Shown: one piece after another, positions 8,312 to 17,172 of the stretch
How the letters are laid out: the number at the start of each line of letters is the position of its first letter
How positions within the stretch are numbered: position 1 is the stretch's first letter
NCBI GenBank assembly: GCA_022788185.1
Contig: JALEVV010000017.1
Span: 1-64,000, forward strand
Length of the DNA stretch: 64,000 nucleotides
From: Spirochaetales bacterium
GTDB lineage: Bacteria > Spirochaetota > Spirochaetia > Sphaerochaetales > Sphaerochaetaceae
Direction: 5' to 3'
Position numbers and translations under genes: made by a program
Notes under the pieces: generated by a model
What the model saw: the letters and a program-made list of their open reading frames with translations, nothing else
Databases searched by the model: none
Told to the model about the DNA's origin: nothing

Positions 8312-9283
8312 ATGATTCAGGCAGTACTGCTGTTCTGTATAGGTCTCGTGATGCTCATCAAGGGCGGAGACTGGTTTGTCGACGGTGCGGTCGGTGTTGC
8401 GCACAGATATAAGTTACCTGAGATTCTGATCGGTGCGACCATCGTCTCCATCGGTACCACCATTCCTGAAGTTATGGTGTCATCAATTGCCGCAGCTGCA
8501 GGCCAGAGCCAGACGGCTTACGGTAATGCGATCGGCTCATGTATATGCAATACCGCGCTCATAGCTGCAGTAACCATTGCGGCAAAGAGTGTTCAGGATA
8601 TTGATGCAAAGGCCTTCAGAACACCCATAATCTTCTTCTTCCTGGCGGCTGTCTTCTATTCCGCAGTGGCATATACAAGCGGAGTGTTCTCAAGACTCAT
8701 CGGTATCCTTCTTCTTGCCTTTTTCGTTGTCTACATGGTAATTACCGTGCGTCAGGCCATTAACAACAGGGTTGTGACTGACAGTGAGGATGCTGGGGAA
8801 GAGGAGGAGAAACCACTCTGGAAGAACCTGGTCCTGCTCATCGGAGGAGCTGCCATCATCGCAGTCGGTGCAAACCTTCTCGTTGACAACGGACAGATCA
8901 TCGCCATGGGCCTCGGAGTTCCTGAGTCAGTAATTGCGCTTACTTTCATCGCGCTCGGAACATCCCTTCCCGAGCTTGTCACCGCCATCACATCCCTTCT
9001 TAAGGGACATTCTTCCCTGTCTCTGGGCAACATCATCGGTGCGAACCTTTTCAATCTTGTATTCGTCAGCGGCATGGCCATCACCATCAACCCGTTCAGC
9101 ATTCCTTCCGAAAAGCTCATTGCGGGCCAGAATGCTTCTCTTGTGGTCGATATCCCTGTGATGTTCGCCACCATGATCCTGATGACGCTTCCCGCACTGC
9201 TTACAAAGAAGCTGAGAAGATGGCAGGGAATCATCCTGCTCCTGATCTACTTCAGCTACATTGCCTTCCAGTTCTTCTTCTGA
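8312..9283 (+). CDS. Sodium/calcium exchanger family (CaCA, YrbG-like)
   Basis: An integral membrane antiporter of the calcium/cation superfamily. The two inverted alpha-repeats are clear: IGTTIPEVMVSSIAA in the first half and LGTSLPELVTAITS in the second, each carrying the ion-binding Glu/Ser/Thr. About ten membrane segments flank an acidic cytoplasmic loop (EDAGEEEE), as in YrbG. 323 residues is normal. It sits between GH28 and eda with its own terminators on both sides. A link to pectin use is possible, because pectin is calcium-bridged, but the sequence does not show one. Confidence 0.93.
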   Translation: MIQAVLLFCIGLVMLIKGGDWFVDGAVGVAHRYKLPEILIGATIVSIGTTIPEVMVSSIAAAAGQSQTAYGNAIGSCICNTALIAAVTIAAKSVQDIDAKAFRTPIIFFFLAAVFYSAVAYTSGVFSRLIGILLLAFFVVYMVITVRQAINNRVVTDSEDAGEEEEKPLWKNLVLLIGGAAIIAVGANLLVDNGQIIAMGLGVPESVIALTFIALGTSLPELVTAITSLLKGHSSLSLGNIIGANLFNLVFVSGMAITINPFSIPSEKLIAGQNASLVVDIPVMFATMILMTLPALLTKKLRRWQGIILLLIYFSYIAFQFFF

Positions 9284-9304
9284 TAAGGGAAGTAAGACGC
9301 CTGA

Positions 9305-9337
9305 AACTGAGTCCTGAAAGCGGACTCAGTTTTTTTA
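9305..9337 (+). terminator. Intrinsic terminator of the exchanger gene
   Basis: AACTGAGTCC pairs with GGACTCAGTT and is followed by a T run. Confidence 0.9.
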
Positions 9338-9355
9338 TGCCCTCATGCGGGCAAC

Positions 9356-9383
9356 AAAAAACGGACGGGGTTTTCCCGTCCGT
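9356..9383 (-). terminator. Intrinsic terminator of eda
   Basis: On the minus strand ACGGACGGG pairs with CCCGTCCGT, then a T run (the A run at 9356-9361 on the plus strand). Confidence 0.9.
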
Positions 9384-9403
9384 CATGAGCACTTCTGTTT
9401 CCC

Positions 9404-10366
9404 TTATTTGATGAGGTGGATTGCAAAGCCGCTGACTTCCTCGTTGAGGTAACAGACCTTGATCTTGCCCTTTGCATCGAGAACGACTGAGTCCTCTGCA
9501 ACCGTGAAGCCGTTCTGGCTGAGGTAGTAGACAGCTCTTTCGATGTCGTTGCACTTGTAAGCCAGGTGACCCTTTGCACCGCGACCCTGCTTGGGGAGGA
9601 TCTCGATGGAGCGGTTCATGAAGACTGAGGAGTTGCCTCTGTTAGTAGCCATGCCGAAGACTGAGAATGCGCTGATTGCCTTCTCGCTGCACTCTGCACA
9701 TGCGTTGTTGATACCGATGTGAGCGAACTCGAAGCCCTGGAGAGCGCATGTTGCTTCCTTACAGAGTCTTGTGATCTCAGCCCAGTTGTCGCTGTCGATG
9801 AGGTCAGCCTTGACCATCCAGCTGCCGCCGATAGCCAGGACGTTGGATGCCTTTGCATACTCAGCCAGGTTTGCAGTGCTGATTCCGCCTGTGGTCATGA
9901 ACTTGACCTGGGGGAAGGGACCTGCGAGGTTCTTGAGCATGTTGACGCCGCCGCTTGCTTCAGCAGGGAAGAACTTGAGAACGTTGAGGCCGTAGCTGAG
10001 ACCCTTCTCGATATCGGAAGGTGTGCAGACACCGGGAACAACGGGAATGTTTCTCTCGAGACACCATTCGACGGTTGCAGGATTGAGACCGGGAGATACG
10101 ATGAACTTTGCACCGGCGTTGACAGCCTTCTCTGCAAGTTCGGGGTTGATGACTGTACCGGCACCGATCATCATCTCGGGGAATGCCTCACTCATCTTCC
10201 TGATCGCCTCTTCGGCAGCAGCTGTTCTGAAAGTGACTTCAGCACAGGGGATACCGCCTTCGATCATTGCCTTTGCGAGGGGGACGGCCTTATCTGCATC
10301 GTCGATCTTCACGACAGGTACAAGGCCGATGTTATGAAAGAATTTGAATAATTCATCTTTGTTCAT
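9404..10366 (-). CDS. eda: KDPG aldolase fused to a VOC-type domain
   Basis: Residues 1-205 are 2-keto-3-deoxy-6-phosphogluconate aldolase, which splits KDPG into pyruvate and glyceraldehyde-3-phosphate. Visible: AEVTFRT with the catalytic Glu, GAGTVIN, SPGLNP, and VLKFFPAE with the Schiff-base Lys. Residues about 213-320 form a second domain that reads as a vicinal-oxygen-chelate/glyoxalase fold (FAHIGINN ... GHLAYKCNDIERAVYYL ... GFTVAE). Ordinary Eda is about 210 residues, so the extra 105 residues are a real fusion; its ligand is unknown. The gene is divergent from kdgK, the preceding step, across a shared control region. Confidence 0.93.
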   Translation of the reverse strand: MNKDELFKFFHNIGLVPVVKIDDADKAVPLAKAMIEGGIPCAEVTFRTAAAEEAIRKMSEAFPEMMIGAGTVINPELAEKAVNAGAKFIVSPGLNPATVEWCLERNIPVVPGVCTPSDIEKGLSYGLNVLKFFPAEASGGVNMLKNLAGPFPQVKFMTTGGISTANLAEYAKASNVLAIGGSWMVKADLIDSDNWAEITRLCKEATCALQGFEFAHIGINNACAECSEKAISAFSVFGMATNRGNSSVFMNRSIEILPKQGRGAKGHLAYKCNDIERAVYYLSQNGFTVAEDSVVLDAKGKIKVCYLNEEVSGFAIHLIK

Positions 10367-10397
10367 GGTATAAACTCCTTTTTATCAGTATATGGGC

Positions 10398-10426
10398 ATT
10401 ATAACACAGCATTTTATAAAATGGAA
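10398..10426 (-). promoter_or_regulatory. Promoter of eda
   Basis: Minus strand: TTCCAT, 17 bases, TATAAT. The -35 box overlaps the KdgR-like operator. Confidence 0.6.
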
Positions 10427-10436
10427 CAATGTTTCA
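10422..10436. promoter_or_regulatory. KdgR-like operator between eda and kdgK
   Basis: TGGAACAATGTTTCA is an inverted repeat (TGGAAC / GTTTCA) matching the KdgR operator pattern TGAAAC-N3-GTTTCA known from enterobacterial pectin regulons. It covers the eda -35 and lies 8 bases before the kdgK -35, so one bound dimer could control both genes. An IclR/KdgR-type regulator is encoded at 13469-14251. A similar site lies at 18742-18756. Confidence 0.65.
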
Positions 10437-10444
10437 AAAAATTA

Positions 10445-10473
10445 TTGACTGTTATTATCTTATCCCTTACAAT
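10445..10473 (+). promoter_or_regulatory. Promoter of kdgK
   Basis: TTGACT, 17 bases, TACAAT; a near-consensus housekeeping promoter about 31 bases before the start codon. Confidence 0.7.
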
Positions 10474-10503
10474 AGAGTTATCAAACAAAAATCGGAGGAT
10501 TTT

Positions 10504-11538
10504 ATGGCAAATAAATACGTAACATTCGGTGAAGTCATGCTTCGTCTCAAGAGCCCTGAAAGAACAAGGCTTTTCCAGACACCCAGCCTTGAGGCTACAT
10601 TCGGCGGCGGAGAAGCAAACGTTTCAGTTTCTCTTTCTATCTTCGGCGAGAAGGCAAAGTTCGTCTCTGCAGTTCCTGAGAACGCAGTTGGTGAGGCTTG
10701 TGTCCGCGAGCTCATGAAGTATGGCGTTGACACTTCAGATATCAAGCAGGTAAAGGGTTCAAGACTCGGTATCTACTACCTCGAGACTGGTGCAAACCAG
10801 AGACCTTCACTCGTCGTTTACGACAGAGCTGACAGTGCTATTGCAAACGCTAAGCCGGAAGATTTCGACTTTGCCGCTATCCTCGATGGTGCCACATGGT
10901 TCCACACAACAGGTATCACACCGGCTATCAGCCAGGGTGCTGCTGACTGCGCTCTCGCAGCAATGAAGGCTGCCAAGGCTGCAGGTGCAACAGTTTCAAT
11001 CGACCTCAACTACAGAAAGAAGCTCTGGAACTACGGCAAGAAGGCTCCTGAAGTCATGAGAGAGCTGGTCAAGTATGCTGATGTCATCATCGCCAACGAG
11101 GAAGACATCCAGAAGTGTCTCGGAATCGAGGCTGACAGCGATGTAACCTCCGGTGAGCTCGATACCAAGGTTTACGAGAAGCTCGCTGCTGAAGTTAAGG
11201 CTCAGTTCCCCAACGTCTCAGTCGTTGCAATCACACTCCGCGAGAGTAAGTCCGCAGACAGAAACGGCTGGTCCGCAGCTCTTTCCGGCAAGACAGGTTT
11301 CTACCTCTCAAGACACTACGAGATCACCGATATCATCGACCGCGTAGGTGGCGGTGACTCCTTCGCTGCAGGTATCATCTACGGTCTCTCACACTATGAA
11401 GATGAGCAGTATGCAATCAACTTCGCAGTTGCTTCTTCATGTCTCAAGCACTCCATCGACGGTGACTTCAACCTTTCCAGACTTTCTGAAGTTGAAGCTC
11501 TCTGCAAGGGTGACGGAAGCGGAAGAGTCCAGAGATAA
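10504..11538 (+). CDS. kdgK: 2-keto-3-deoxygluconate kinase (PfkB family)
   Basis: Phosphorylates KDG to KDPG, the step before Eda. PfkB-family marks: FGEVMLRL at the start, FGGGEANVS at the substrate site, SIDLNYRKKLW, and the catalytic block GGGDSFAAG near residue 280. At 344 residues it is of family length. ATG 10504 follows CGGAGG at good spacing; the longer ORF from 10429 runs back through the promoter. Divergent from eda and likely co-regulated through the KdgR-like site. A hairpin with a short T run follows it. Confidence 0.93.
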   Translation: MANKYVTFGEVMLRLKSPERTRLFQTPSLEATFGGGEANVSVSLSIFGEKAKFVSAVPENAVGEACVRELMKYGVDTSDIKQVKGSRLGIYYLETGANQRPSLVVYDRADSAIANAKPEDFDFAAILDGATWFHTTGITPAISQGAADCALAAMKAAKAAGATVSIDLNYRKKLWNYGKKAPEVMRELVKYADVIIANEEDIQKCLGIEADSDVTSGELDTKVYEKLAAEVKAQFPNVSVVAITLRESKSADRNGWSAALSGKTGFYLSRHYEITDIIDRVGGGDSFAAGIIYGLSHYEDEQYAINFAVASSCLKHSIDGDFNLSRLSEVEALCKGDGSGRVQR

Positions 11539-11561
11539 TCACTCGGACGGAAGATTTTCAG

Positions 11562-11588
11562 GACGGTACAGCACTCTGTACCGTCTTT
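11562..11588 (+). terminator. Weak terminator after kdgK
   Basis: GACGGTACAG pairs with CTGTACCGTC, then TTT only. Some read-through into the esterase gene is likely. Confidence 0.6.
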
Positions 11589-11605
11589 CAGTTTAAGGAG
11601 GTAAC

Positions 11606-12265
11606 ATGCCTGTACTTTTTCTACTCGGTGACTCCACCTGTGCCCATAAGACGGACAGTGCCAGACCTGAGACAGGGTGGGGTGAGTGCTTTGAGCCTTA
11701 TCTGGCTCCCGGATTTGAAATCGTCAATCTGGCCGTGAACGGCCGTTCCACCGAAATGGCCATCCATGAAGGCATATTCATGAAGTGCTTCACGCAAAGC
11801 AGGAAGGGTGATTGGGTCATAATCCAGTACGGTCATAATGAGTCCAAGCCGGAAGTATACAGAAGGACCACTCCCTACGGAACATATCAGCTGAATCTGA
11901 GGATCATGGCATCAAACCTCATGAAGAAGGGCGTGAATGTGGTCTTTGCTTCCTCAATTGCCAGAAGGAAGTTCGAATGCGGTGTCTGTGTCGACACCCA
12001 TGGAGATTACCCTGCCGCCATGAAGGCCCTGGCTGATGAACTGGGGATTCCCTTCATTGAGATGAGTGAGAGGACCAGAAGTCTTCTGAACAGTGAAGGG
12101 GAGGAAAAGAGCCTCAGGTTCTTCATGAATTTCGGCCCGGGTCTCTATCCCAACTATCCTGAGGGCAGGGAGGACAACACCCATCTCCGTCCTGAGGGAG
12201 CCGCTATGGTTGCTTCCTTGATAGCCGAGGGATGCAGGGAAAAAAAGCTTCCCTTCGTAAAGTAA
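11606..12265 (+). CDS. CE12-type rhamnogalacturonan/pectin acetylesterase (SGNH hydrolase)
   Basis: A GDSL/SGNH esterase of the rhamnogalacturonan acetylesterase type, which removes acetyl groups from pectin fragments. The four blocks are present: GDST (nucleophile Ser), VNGRS, GHNE (oxyanion Asn) and DNTHL with the catalytic Asp and His near the C-terminus. 219 residues and no signal peptide, so it acts in the cytoplasm on imported oligomers. AAGGAGG precedes ATG 11606. It lies 67 bases behind kdgK. Confidence 0.85.
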   Translation: MPVLFLLGDSTCAHKTDSARPETGWGECFEPYLAPGFEIVNLAVNGRSTEMAIHEGIFMKCFTQSRKGDWVIIQYGHNESKPEVYRRTTPYGTYQLNLRIMASNLMKKGVNVVFASSIARRKFECGVCVDTHGDYPAAMKALADELGIPFIEMSERTRSLLNSEGEEKSLRFFMNFGPGLYPNYPEGREDNTHLRPEGAAMVASLIAEGCREKKLPFVK

Positions 12266-12273
12266 AATAAAGA

Positions 12274-12298
12274 CCCTTCCGCCAGGAAGGGCCTTTTC
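12274..12298 (+). terminator. Intrinsic terminator after the esterase gene
   Basis: CCCTTCC pairs with GGAAGGG and is followed by CCTTTTC. It lies between convergent genes and may serve mainly the esterase. Confidence 0.7.
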
Positions 12299-12312
12299 GT
12301 CTTGACCGGAAA

Positions 12313-13389
12313 TCAGTGGAGATCGATCGCAAGTCCGGTGTAGGAAGCTGTGCGGAAGACGAATCTCTTTGTGGAATCACTTTCCTTATCTGTCATGAGG
12401 AGTGAGTAATCGGTATCGATTTCCTTTGTCTCGTAATCAACGACGATGTCGATGACCTGATCGGCTGCAGGATAGAGCTTTCTTGCCTCAGCAAGGATAT
12501 CCTTGTAACCGACGGTGTTTGTCTTCACCTTGCCGTTCACGATCTGATAAGTCTCGGAAACTGTCAGGGGTCCGAGAATGTCGTAGGATCTGGGGGATCC
12601 GTCGAGAGTGACCTTCTCGCTGCTGAGCAGTGCAGAGTCATCTGCGGTCGTGATGGAGAGGAGTGCGTCGAATCTGAGGACTTCAGGTTTTACGCTCCAG
12701 TCTGCATAAGGACCGGTTTCATCAGCATTGACCCAGCCTTCGAAATCATAACCATTGAGGATTTCAGTCGGTGCGGGGTCGCCGGGATTTGCGAAATCTG
12801 ATACATACTGCTCAAGCCATAGTTCGTTGTTCACGTAGTAGAGAACGATGGGCTTATATACTGCATTGAGCTTGATGGACTTTGTGAGCGGCTTGTCCCA
12901 GTCTTCGAAGAGCTCGTTGGTACCGTCGATTGCCCAACCGATGAGGGTGTTGTCCCTGAAGGAATATCCCTCTGAGAAATCACCGTCGAGAACGTCTTTC
13001 TTGAATCCCTTTTCGGCAAGAGCCTCATAGGTCGGGGCTGCGGGAGCCTTCGGTGATGAGGCCAGGGTGTACTCGCTGATTGCGAGATATGGCTTCTGAT
13101 TTACGTAAAGATCAATGAAGTTGATGTTCTTTACATCAGCCTGAACGTAGACTTCACCAAGCGGCTGCATGGTCCAGTCGGTAATCTTTACTCCGTCAAG
13201 AGTCCAGCCCATGAACTCCTGTCTTGAATTGAGAAGACCTGACGGTGTTCCGGGATCCCTGAACTGACCTTCAGCCTGAACGGCATATTCGGTGTCACCA
13301 ACCATGTAGTGGGTGATATAAACAGGCTTTGTGGCGCAGCTTACGAAGAGCAGGCATAAAGCAAACAGCAGAATTAACGATTTTTTCAT
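12313..13389 (-). CDS. Lipoprotein with three InlB/Flg_new-like repeats
   Basis: The N-terminus is a lipoprotein signal (LLFVSCAT lipobox, Cys near residue 18), so the protein is lipid-anchored. Three repeats of about 75-90 residues each close on a Gly-Trp ... Asp-Trp pattern (FMGWTLDG..ITDW, LIGWAIDG..FEDW, FEGWVNAD..YADW), resembling the Listeria-Bacteroides/Flg_new repeat family that forms elongated beta modules. The C-terminal 120 residues have no recognised domain. Its place between the esterase and the uxa operon suggests, but does not prove, a surface role in pectin use. It has no close partner on the same strand. Confidence 0.7.
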   Translation of the reverse strand: MKKSLILLFALCLLFVSCATKPVYITHYMVGDTEYAVQAEGQFRDPGTPSGLLNSRQEFMGWTLDGVKITDWTMQPLGEVYVQADVKNINFIDLYVNQKPYLAISEYTLASSPKAPAAPTYEALAEKGFKKDVLDGDFSEGYSFRDNTLIGWAIDGTNELFEDWDKPLTKSIKLNAVYKPIVLYYVNNELWLEQYVSDFANPGDPAPTEILNGYDFEGWVNADETGPYADWSVKPEVLRFDALLSITTADDSALLSSEKVTLDGSPRSYDILGPLTVSETYQIVNGKVKTNTVGYKDILAEARKLYPAADQVIDIVVDYETKEIDTDYSLLMTDKESDSTKRFVFRTASYTGLAIDLH

Positions 13390-13468
13390 AAATTGCCCTC
13401 TTTTATTGATTAATATTAACTTTAAAACGTGCGTTTGTATCTGTCAAGCAAGAGAAGAGCCGGTATTC

Positions 13469-14251
13469 TTAAATGTCCGTACTGTAACCCAATACCTGGG
13501 AAAGGCCGTTAGCCGAATCCATTATCTCGCGGGTGGCCTTCTCAAAGTCATCCTTGTTGAAGCGGAAGAGGGGCCAGGATACGGAAATGGAGGCGATCAC
13601 ACTGCCGGTGTAATCACGGATGGGAGCAGCGATGCACATTATATTGTCCTCGTGCTCCTGATCATCGATGGCCCAGCCGCGCTTTCTTGTCAGCTCAAGC
13701 TGGTCCATCAGTGCTTCCCGGGTCTTTATCGTCCTGACCGTGAACGGTTTCAGGACGGTGGCCTTGAGGTAAGCATCAAGCTCCTTCTGGCTTTTTTCCG
13801 CCAGGAATATCTTGCCGATTGCAGTACAGTAAAGAGGAATGACCTTTCCCACACGGGAATACATGCGCAGAGTGTAGGAGGACTCTTCTTTCAGGACATA
13901 GACAGCGCTGTTGTCTTCAAGAATTCCCATGTGTACGGTCTCTCCCAGATCCTTGCAGAGCTTCTTGGCAAAGGGCCTTGCCTTTGAAATGAGATCATTC
14001 TGGGACAGGGCCCTGGATCCCACGGAAAAGAGCCGGAGCGTGAGTGAATATCTGTCCGCATCATCGCGGAACACATAGCCTAACTGCTGTAATGTGGCAA
14101 GGAACCGGAGCAGAGTGGCCTTGGGTAGATCCGTTTCCTTGGCCAGAGACTCTAGGTTAAGTTCTCCCTTTTTGGAAAGCACTTCAAGTATCCTGATGGT
14201 GCGGCTGACACCGCTCATCATGTTTTTGTCATCCAGTTCCCTGCTGTTCAT
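13469..14251 (-). CDS. kdgR: IclR-family regulator, KdgR-like
   Basis: 260 residues with an N-terminal winged helix-turn-helix (about 12-75; ATLLRFLATLQQLGYV) and a C-terminal effector domain of the IclR type (GETVHMGILEDN, PLYCTAIGKIFLAE). KdgR, an IclR member, represses pectin and KDG genes in enterobacteria and responds to KDG. The gene is the last of the uxaB-uxaA-uxaC run, 3 bases behind uxaC, and two KdgR-like operators stand before uxaB and between eda and kdgK. The function is inferred from family, place and operators. Confidence 0.82.
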   Translation of the reverse strand: MNSRELDDKNMMSGVSRTIRILEVLSKKGELNLESLAKETDLPKATLLRFLATLQQLGYVFRDDADRYSLTLRLFSVGSRALSQNDLISKARPFAKKLCKDLGETVHMGILEDNSAVYVLKEESSYTLRMYSRVGKVIPLYCTAIGKIFLAEKSQKELDAYLKATVLKPFTVRTIKTREALMDQLELTRKRGWAIDDQEHEDNIMCIAAPIRDYTGSVIASISVSWPLFRFNKDDFEKATREIMDSANGLSQVLGYSTDI

Positions 14252-14254
14252 TTT

Positions 14255-15661
14255 TTAACCCTCGAAATAGTGCTGTGCGTTGTTGAAGCAGATGTTCTCA
14301 ACAACCTTTCCGAGCATCTCCATGTCGTTGGGTACTTCGCCTTCCTCTGCCCATGTACCGAGGATGTTACAGAGTATTCTTCTGAAATACTCGTGTCTGG
14401 AGTAGGAGAGGAATGAGCGGGAGTCTGTGAGCATGCCGATGAAGCGGGGGAGCATTCCGAGGTTGCCGAGAACCTTCATCTGCTCTTCCATACCATCCTT
14501 GTGATCGCAGAACCACCATGCGGAGCCGAGCTGGATCTTGCCGGGGATTCCGCTGCCCTGATAGCAGCCCATGAGGGTGCCGAGGGAGTAGTAATCCTTG
14601 GGGTTGAGGCTGTAGAAGATCGTCTTGGGAACTTCGTCGGTCTCAGAAAGGACTGAGAGGAATGCGGATACGGACTCTGCAAGTTCTTTGTCGTGGGATG
14701 CATCGAAACCTGTATCGGGTCCGAGCAGCCTGAACATGGTCTTGTTGTTGTCCCTGATGGAAGCGAAGTGGAGCTGCATTGCAACGTTCTTCTTATTGTA
14801 AGCCTTTGCAAGGGCAAGGAGCACGTAGGTCATGTATGCGTCGACTTCGCGTTCGGTAAGCTCCGCACCTGCCATCTTCTTTGCGTAGATCGCATTGACC
14901 TCGTCGGCGCTGACGAATGTGTGTGGGCACTGAACGAGGGCATGGTCACTTGCCTTACAGCCCATCTCGCAGAAGAAGTCAAGTCTCTTAAGGAGGGCTT
15001 CGACGACTGCATCGGCACTGTCAAGCTTCATGCCGCTGACTTCAGCAAGCTTTGCGATGTAATCAGCGAAATCGTTCTTCTCGATGTGGAGTGCCTTGTC
15101 GGGGCGGTATGAGGGAATGACCTTTGCGGGGCATGCGGTTTCATCCCTGATGATCTTATGCTGTGCCAGGTCATCTGCGGGATCATCGGTGGTACCTACC
15201 GCATAGACATTGAACTTCTTCATGATGCCGAATACGGAAAGATCGGGATCGGTGGCGAACTTCTCGTTTGCCTCGTCATAGATCTTTTTTGCATTCTTCT
15301 TGCAGAGTACGTCGTAGATACCGAAATATCTCTGAAGCTCGAGGTGAGTCCAGTGATAGAGCGGGTTACCGAGGAGGTTTTCCATTGTGTCTGCCCAGGC
15401 AACGAACTTCTCATAGGGATCTGCATCCTTTCCGGTGATGATGGATTCGGGAACACCGTTGGTCCTCATCTGTCTCCACTTGTAGTGGTCACCGCCGAGC
15501 CATGCATCGGTGATTGTGGTGAAGCGCTTGTTCTCTGCAATCTGAGAAGGGATCAGGTGGCAGTGATAGTCGAAGATGGGCATCTTCGCAGCGTGATCGT
15601 GGAACAGCTCCTGAGCTGTCTTTGTCTGTAACAGGAAATTCTCATCCATGAACTTTTTCAT
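14255..15661 (-). CDS. uxaC: Uronate isomerase
   Basis: Converts D-galacturonate to D-tagaturonate (and glucuronate to fructuronate). Amidohydrolase-fold enzyme; the N-terminal IFDYHCHLIPSQIAENKRF with the HxH metal site and the LGGDHYKWRQMR block are diagnostic for UxaC. 468 residues, normal length. Its ATG overlaps the uxaA stop by 4 bases, so translation is coupled. First catabolic step of the galacturonate route; the next enzymes lie upstream in the same operon. Confidence 0.97.
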   Translation of the reverse strand: MKKFMDENFLLQTKTAQELFHDHAAKMPIFDYHCHLIPSQIAENKRFTTITDAWLGGDHYKWRQMRTNGVPESIITGKDADPYEKFVAWADTMENLLGNPLYHWTHLELQRYFGIYDVLCKKNAKKIYDEANEKFATDPDLSVFGIMKKFNVYAVGTTDDPADDLAQHKIIRDETACPAKVIPSYRPDKALHIEKNDFADYIAKLAEVSGMKLDSADAVVEALLKRLDFFCEMGCKASDHALVQCPHTFVSADEVNAIYAKKMAGAELTEREVDAYMTYVLLALAKAYNKKNVAMQLHFASIRDNNKTMFRLLGPDTGFDASHDKELAESVSAFLSVLSETDEVPKTIFYSLNPKDYYSLGTLMGCYQGSGIPGKIQLGSAWWFCDHKDGMEEQMKVLGNLGMLPRFIGMLTDSRSFLSYSRHEYFRRILCNILGTWAEEGEVPNDMEMLGKVVENICFNNAQHYFEG

Positions 15662-17172
15662 AGTATTACACCATCCTTGAATACTGAGATCTCGGAGTAG
15701 CCGTTGATCTCGTTCTTTGTATGCTCCTCACCGGAAGCGACCTTGACCAGGAACTGGATAAAGGCGCTGGTGAGCTCCTGAGGATCCTCCGTGAGGGCGC
15801 GTCCCGCATTGAAATCAATCCAGTTGGCCTTTCTCTTTGCAAGATCACTGTTGGTTGCGACCTTGACGGTGGGAACCGGAGAACCGAGGGGAGTACCCCT
15901 TCCCGTGGTGAAGAGGATCATGTGTGCGCCCGCAGCGGACTGTGCCGTTGTGGAAACGATGTCGTTACCGGGACCAGAGAGCAGGTTGAGACCTGTCTTC
16001 GTGACTCTGTCTGCATATTTCACGACAGCATTCACGGGTGCCCTTCCTCCCTTCTGGACACAGCCGAGGCTCTTGTCCTCAAGGGTGGAGATACCGCCTG
16101 CCTTGTTTCCGGGTGAGGGGTTTTCATAGACGACCTGACCATGGCTGGTGAAGTAGTCCTTGAAGTTGTTGATGAGTGCAACCACTTCCTCATAGACTTT
16201 CCTGGAGACTGCCCTGTTCATGAGCATCTGCTCGGCACCGAACATCTCGGGAACTTCGGTGAGGATTGCGGTTCCGCCCATTGCCGTGAGCTCGTCACAG
16301 AATCTTCCGACCAGCGGGTTTGCCGTGATACCGGAGAATCCGTCGGAGCCGCCGCACTTAAAGCCGACCTTGAGGCGGGACATAGGTACGGGCACTCTCT
16401 TATCAGCCTTCATGGCCTCTGCGATTTCGGTAAGCAGTGCCTTTGCAGCCGTAAGCTCATCCTCCGCATCCTGACAGACGAGGAACTTTACCCTTTCCTC
16501 ATCGATGGGCCCGAGGAGTTCCCTGAACGATGCGGGAGTGTTGTTCTCACAGCCGAGGGAGATTACGAGCACGCCGCCTGCATTGGGGTGCTTGACGAGA
16601 TCGGCCAGGATCTTTCTTGTGTTGTCGTGGTCATCGCCCATCTGGGAACAGCCATAGGGATGGGTCCAGACATGCACGCCGTCGGCAACTGAGAGATTCT
16701 CATTTGCCCAGGCCTCAAGCTTCTGTCCGATTCTGTTGACACATCCGACAGTGGGAACGATCCAGAGGGCATTCCTGATGCCGATGTCCCCGTTCTTCCT
16801 CTCATATGCCATAATGGTCGGGACTTTGCCTTCCCACTTTCTGGCTCTTTCGGCAGCCTCTTCGATGAACTTCTTTGCGTTTTCCTCATCGTAAGAGTAG
16901 GAAGCCGTCTCTGAAAGGAGGGTGTGGATGTTGAAGGCATGAACGTGGCTTCCTGCCTTGATGTCTTCCTTTGCGGCACCGATCGGGTAACCGTACTTGA
17001 TTACCTTCTCCTCTTTGGCAATATCCCTGAGGGCCATCTTGTGGCCCGCAGGTACGTCCGTAAGGAGTGTGTATGTGGTTCCAGCCACAGTCACGACGTC
17101 ACCCTTGAAGAGGGGATTGATCGCAACGGCGACATTGTCCAGTTCGTTGATTCTGAGCACTGATTCCATCAA
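15658..17172 (-). CDS. uxaA: Altronate dehydratase
   Basis: Dehydrates D-altronate to 2-keto-3-deoxygluconate. Residues 1-100 are the SAF-like N-terminal domain (INELDNVAVAINPL ... GYPIGAAKEDIKAG..VH); the long C-terminal catalytic part holds TVGCVN, HPYGCSQMGDDH, GCENN and GLNLLSGPGND, typical of UxaA. 504 residues, normal. It overlaps uxaC and uxaB by 4 bases each, giving a tight three-gene operon. Confidence 0.97.
   Translation of the reverse strand: MMESVLRINELDNVAVAINPLFKGDVVTVAGTTYTLLTDVPAGHKMALRDIAKEEKVIKYGYPIGAAKEDIKAGSHVHAFNIHTLLSETASYSYDEENAKKFIEEAAERARKWEGKVPTIMAYERKNGDIGIRNALWIVPTVGCVNRIGQKLEAWANENLSVADGVHVWTHPYGCSQMGDDHDNTRKILADLVKHPNAGGVLVISLGCENNTPASFRELLGPIDEERVKFLVCQDAEDELTAAKALLTEIAEAMKADKRVPVPMSRLKVGFKCGGSDGFSGITANPLVGRFCDELTAMGGTAILTEVPEMFGAEQMLMNRAVSRKVYEEVVALINNFKDYFTSHGQVVYENPSPGNKAGGISTLEDKSLGCVQKGGRAPVNAVVKYADRVTKTGLNLLSGPGNDIVSTTAQSAAGAHMILFTTGRGTPLGSPVPTVKVATNSDLAKRKANWIDFNAGRALTEDPQELTSAFIQFLVKVASGEEHTKNEINGYSEISVFKDGVIL

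Noticed and set aside
9719-10351. 210-residue plus-strand ORF opposite eda
   Set aside because: Antisense mirror of a clear KDPG aldolase.
13331-13987. 218-residue plus-strand ORF opposite the IclR gene
   Set aside because: Runs over the lipoprotein start and the IclR gene; no family, no start signal.
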